Positions 61,523 to 64,000 of a stretch of 64,000 nt of DNA are shown piece after piece. How positions within the stretch are numbered: the first letter of the stretch is position 1; each line of letters starts with the position of its first letter. The position numbers were made by a program, and so were the translations under genes. The stretch covers positions 124,001 through 188,000 of the forward strand of contig JAIXXB010000023.1 in NCBI GenBank assembly GCA_027490955.1, given 5' to 3'. Source of the stretch: Rhodobacter sp. Lineage in GTDB: Bacteria; Pseudomonadota; Alphaproteobacteria; Rhodobacterales; Rhodobacteraceae. The notes beneath the pieces are model-generated. The model searched no databases, was not told the origin of the DNA, and saw only the letters and a list, made by a program, of their open reading frames with translations.

Positions 61523-62917
61523 CTAAACCAGTTTGGCCAGCAGCCGCGCCCAGCTTCGAATCCCTTTGTGGAAACTTTCCACATCATATTTCTCATTGGG
61601 CGAATGGATCGCGTCATCGTCTTTGGCAAAGCCAACCAACATCGCATCCATGCCCAAATAGGTTTTGAAATAACCCGCAATCGGAATAGATCCGCCGCAG
61701 CCAACATAGGCGGCGGGCAGGCCCCATTCTTCGGCCAGCGCGCTGCGCGCAGCCTCAAAGGCGGGATGGGCCACGGACATATGTCCTGCGGGCGAGGCCC
61801 CATGCGCGTGAAACTCTGCACTGCAATCGGCAGGCAGGGCGGCGCGCACATAGGCGCGAAACGCCTCGCGCACGGCCGCTGGGTCTTGCTGGCCCACCAA
61901 ACGAAACGAGACTTTTGCGCTGGCTTTCGAAGGCAGCACTGTTTTGAACCCATCACCCGTGTAGCCGCCCCATATCCCGTTCACCTCGGCAGTGGGGCGC
62001 GACCAGATCATTTGCAATGGCGTGGCGCTCTGCTCGCCTGCGGGCACAGACAGGCCGACATCGCCCAAAAAGGCCCCGTGATCAAAGGCCAATGCTTGCC
62101 ACTGCGCGGCAATCTCTTCGGGAAGATCGCCCACCCCGTCATAAAAGCCCTTCAGCGTCACGCGCCCAGTCTCGTCATGCAGCCCTGCCAAAATCCGCGT
62201 CAACACGCGGATCGGATTTATTGCCAGCCCGCCATACATGCCCGAATGTAGGTCTTTGTTAGGCCCCGTGATCGTGACCTCTTCGCCCATCAGCCCGCGC
62301 AGCATGGTGACAATGGCGGGGGATCGGCTTTGAAACAGGCCCGTATCGCAAATCAGCGCCAGATCCGCGCCAAGTTCGGCTGCATTCTCTTGCATGAACG
62401 GGATCAGCGAGGGCGAGCCTGATTCTTCTTCGCCCTCCAAAAAGATCGTCAGGCGGCAGGGCAGGGTGCCATGCACCGCGCGCCATGCGCGCAGCGCCTC
62501 TAGAAACGTCATCAACTGGCCCTTATCGTCGGATGATCCGCGCCCGCGGATCACGCGGCCTTTGGCGGTTTCTTCAATGGCAGGGTCAAAAGGGCCGCGA
62601 TGCCACAAATCCAACGGGTCGACAGGCTGCACATCATAATGGCCATAAAACAGCAAATGCGGCCCGCCGTTCCCGCCCGTGGCCACGACCATTGGATGGC
62701 CTTGGGTTGGGCGCACCGCAGCATCAAACCCCAAAGATATCAAATCATTAACCAGCCATTCGGCAGCCTTGTGGCACTCGCTTGCATAGGCGGGGTCAGT
62801 GGAAATGGACGGGATGCGCAACAGATCCAGCAATCGGTTCAGCGCGCTGGGCAGGGCGCTGTCGATCTGGGCCAAAACGGGGGCAAGATTTGGGGGCATA
62901 GGGGCGGTATCGGGCAT
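61523..62917 (-). CDS. M20 family dipeptidase/metallopeptidase
   Basis: A 464-aa zinc peptidase of the M20 (CNDP-like) family. Metal and catalytic residues are in LLFYGHYDVQPVDP, GRGSSDDKGQLMTF and TIFLEGEEESGSPSL. The dimerisation-domain His is in NKDLHSGMYGG, and the last metal His in DDAIHSPNEKYDVESFHKG. It cleaves dipeptides or acylated amino acids in the cytoplasm. ATG at 62917 has CAGG at proper spacing; ATG at 62923 is too close. Confidence 0.95.
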   Translation of the reverse strand: MPDTAPMPPNLAPVLAQIDSALPSALNRLLDLLRIPSISTDPAYASECHKAAEWLVNDLISLGFDAAVRPTQGHPMVVATGGNGGPHLLFYGHYDVQPVDPLDLWHRGPFDPAIEETAKGRVIRGRGSSDDKGQLMTFLEALRAWRAVHGTLPCRLTIFLEGEEESGSPSLIPFMQENAAELGADLALICDTGLFQSRSPAIVTMLRGLMGEEVTITGPNKDLHSGMYGGLAINPIRVLTRILAGLHDETGRVTLKGFYDGVGDLPEEIAAQWQALAFDHGAFLGDVGLSVPAGEQSATPLQMIWSRPTAEVNGIWGGYTGDGFKTVLPSKASAKVSFRLVGQQDPAAVREAFRAYVRAALPADCSAEFHAHGASPAGHMSVAHPAFEAARSALAEEWGLPAAYVGCGGSIPIAGYFKTYLGMDAMLVGFAKDDDAIHSPNEKYDVESFHKGIRSWARLLAKLV

Positions 62918-63049
62918 GGTCATCCTGCCAAAATGTGGGTTAAAAGGCTGCGGCAAGATCGCGCCGCACTCGAAATCACCCCTAGGACTTTGGCGCAGGC
63001 TTTGCTAAAGGCGGGGCAACATACAATCGTTAAGTTGAGGGCAGCTAGA

Positions 63050-63460
63050 ATGCAAGCAAAGCACATGACACCTTTCGCAATAACCGCGCTTGTGGCCGCC
63101 ACGATGCTGGCCGCCCCTGCGCGCGCCGAGGTGGCCAAAGAAACTGCGACCTTGGGCGATTATACTGTCACCATGTATGTCCAGCCTTTTTTGACAGAAG
63201 AAGACCTTGGCATTTTGCGCATGGTGCTGACATCGCAAGAGGCGCTGGCCCTGTTTGTGCCGCAAGCAAATGGGTTTGCCGCCATGGCCGCCAGCCCTGA
63301 TGATGGCTTTGTCAAAGAAGGCGTGCCTGCATCATCCGTTGTGGCGCTGGCAGGTTTGCCTGATGCCGCGACCGCTGCGGCCAATGCCGTCGATGGGTGC
63401 CAAAAGGCCAAACAGGGCGCGGCTGACTGCGTGGTGATTCTGGAAATCGCCCCAAAGTAA
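63050..63460 (+). CDS. Exported protein of unknown function, 136 aa
   Basis: The signal peptide (MTPFAITALVAATMLAAPARA, in part ALVAATMLAAPARA) is preceded by a short basic start MQAKH. The mature part has YTVTMYVQPFLTEEDLGILR and ends with ANAVDGCQKAKQGAADCVVI, whose two Cys may form a disulfide. I do not recognise the family. Start at 63050 follows GAGGGCAGC. It is followed at once by the 14-bp inverted repeat. Confidence 0.7.
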   Translation: MQAKHMTPFAITALVAATMLAAPARAEVAKETATLGDYTVTMYVQPFLTEEDLGILRMVLTSQEALALFVPQANGFAAMAASPDDGFVKEGVPASSVVALAGLPDAATAAANAVDGCQKAKQGAADCVVILEIAPK

Positions 63461-63468
63461 ATTTTCCC

Positions 63469-63507
63469 CCTATGGTTGATTTGAAGTTAACAAAAATCAA
63501 CCATAGG
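63469..63507. repeat. Perfect 14-bp inverted repeat around GTTAAC
   Basis: CCTATGGTTGATTT and AAATCAACCATAGG flank an 11-base centre GAAGTTAACAA. It lies 9 bp after the 136-aa gene and 157 bp before the RodZ-like gene. There is no T-run on either strand, so it is not a standard terminator. Confidence 0.75.
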
Positions 63508-63663
63508 CGAAAACCCGCCATCTTTTTTGGCATTTTGCCTTTGAATTCAACCTCTGACGCGAAAATCACTTGATTGTGAGAAGGTTTTCTACAACAACAA
63601 ACTCACACGCATATTTTTTCGCGCAACCCGCCTTACACTTGTAATTTCGTTTGGATTTTTCTG

Positions 63664-64000
63664 ATGCTTGGCCGTTTTGCCACACCGCCCACGGAGAGTT
63701 CCGTCACCCTGAAAGGGTTTGACGATTTCGACGTGCGCCTTGGTGATGTGATGCGGGGCGAGCGTGCGACCTTGGGCAAATCCCTGCAGGATATCGAACG
63801 CGATCTTCGCATCAAAACTGCCTATTTGGCGGCCATTGAAAATGGCGATCTTTCTGCATTCGAGGCACCTAGCTTTATCGCGGGCTATGTGCGTTCCTAT
63901 GCGCGGTATTTGGGCCTGAACCCCGAAGACAGCTTTATGCAGTTTTGCCGTGAGACGGGCTTTGTGCCTGCCCACGGGCTATCCCCTGCCGCGTCGACCC
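63664..64000 (+). CDS. RodZ-like helix-turn-helix protein, N-terminal part
   Basis: The frame is open to the window end, giving 112 residues. It starts MLGRFATPPTESSVTLKGFD. The HTH_25 (cro/CI-like) domain is LGDVMRGERATLGKSLQDIE, LRIKTAYLAAIENGD and FIAGYVRSYARYLGLNPED. In Rhodobacteraceae this protein continues into a transmembrane helix and a RodZ-like C-terminal domain and often neighbours ispG; those parts would lie beyond base 64000. A 203-bp AT-rich intergenic region precedes it, with a weak RBS. Confidence 0.88.
   Translation, partial: MLGRFATPPTESSVTLKGFDDFDVRLGDVMRGERATLGKSLQDIERDLRIKTAYLAAIENGDLSAFEAPSFIAGYVRSYARYLGLNPEDSFMQFCRETGFVPAHGLSPAAST

Overview
The window looks like chromosome of an alphaproteobacterium of the Rhodobacteraceae (order Rhodobacterales). 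The evidence is a GC-rich base composition, protein sequences that read like that family throughout (GAPDH, transketolase, class II DAHP synthase, the MDWDKLRIFH LysR regulator, the MTHFR/'virulence factor' C1 module) and family-typical neighbourhoods (SPOR-nagZ-scpA-scpB, xerD beside aroK-aroB, bolA-grxD). It is densely coded core genome with 67 recognisable CDSs (two cut by the window ends) and three tRNAs. I see no rRNA, CRISPR array, insertion sequence or prophage. The species cannot be fixed from this window.

Layout. 1-8.6 kb: sugar dehydrogenase tail, a GlxA-type regulator with a Tat-exported amine oxidase, DAHP synthase, an HPP protein, a PAS protein, gmk with a gamma carbonic anhydrase, and gap. 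8.9-16.4 kb: DUF808 protein, zapA with a coiled-coil partner, tkt, bolA-grxD, purL. 16.6-19.3 kb: a DGPF/YCII protein with an ECF42-type sigma factor, preceded by a matching ECF promoter, then a LysR regulator. 19.5-30.3 kb: acyltransferase-murI, argC-ccmE, an endolysin-holin pair, argS, then SPOR-nagZ-scpA-scpB. 30.5-32.7 kb: a corrinoid/folate methyl-transfer module. 32.9-40.8 kb: Ppx/GppA-rlmE, a DUF882 peptidase facing an L,D-transpeptidase, lpxD with an ACP/ketosynthase pair, and an IalB-like protein.

41-50 kb: a HerA-like ATPase, a CAP-domain RTX protein, and an xerD operon (41-aa membrane peptide, 541-aa unknown, xerD, CorC-type protein) running opposite aroK-aroB. 50-64 kb: a polar amino-acid ABC transporter, a TetR regulator, tgt, lon, an extended HU, two tRNA-Val, pirin, tRNA-Asp, an M20 peptidase, and a RodZ-like gene cut by the right end.

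The most interesting material is non-coding. (i) Six copies, plus a variant seventh, of a composite 3' element sit directly after stop codons: a G-run/C-run hairpin, a second hairpin around TGC, a C-run, then AGGATATTTGG and an A-rich GAGAAG tail. (ii) Two unlinked loci have the layout of one small-RNA family: a 7-bp stem-loop, a CCTCCCTG anti-Shine-Dalgarno-like linker, and a terminator. (iii) A third site carries an 18-nt match to that linker in the opposite sense, upstream of its own terminator, as a sponge RNA would. One of the small RNAs lies antisense to the 3' end of the ECF42 sigma gene.
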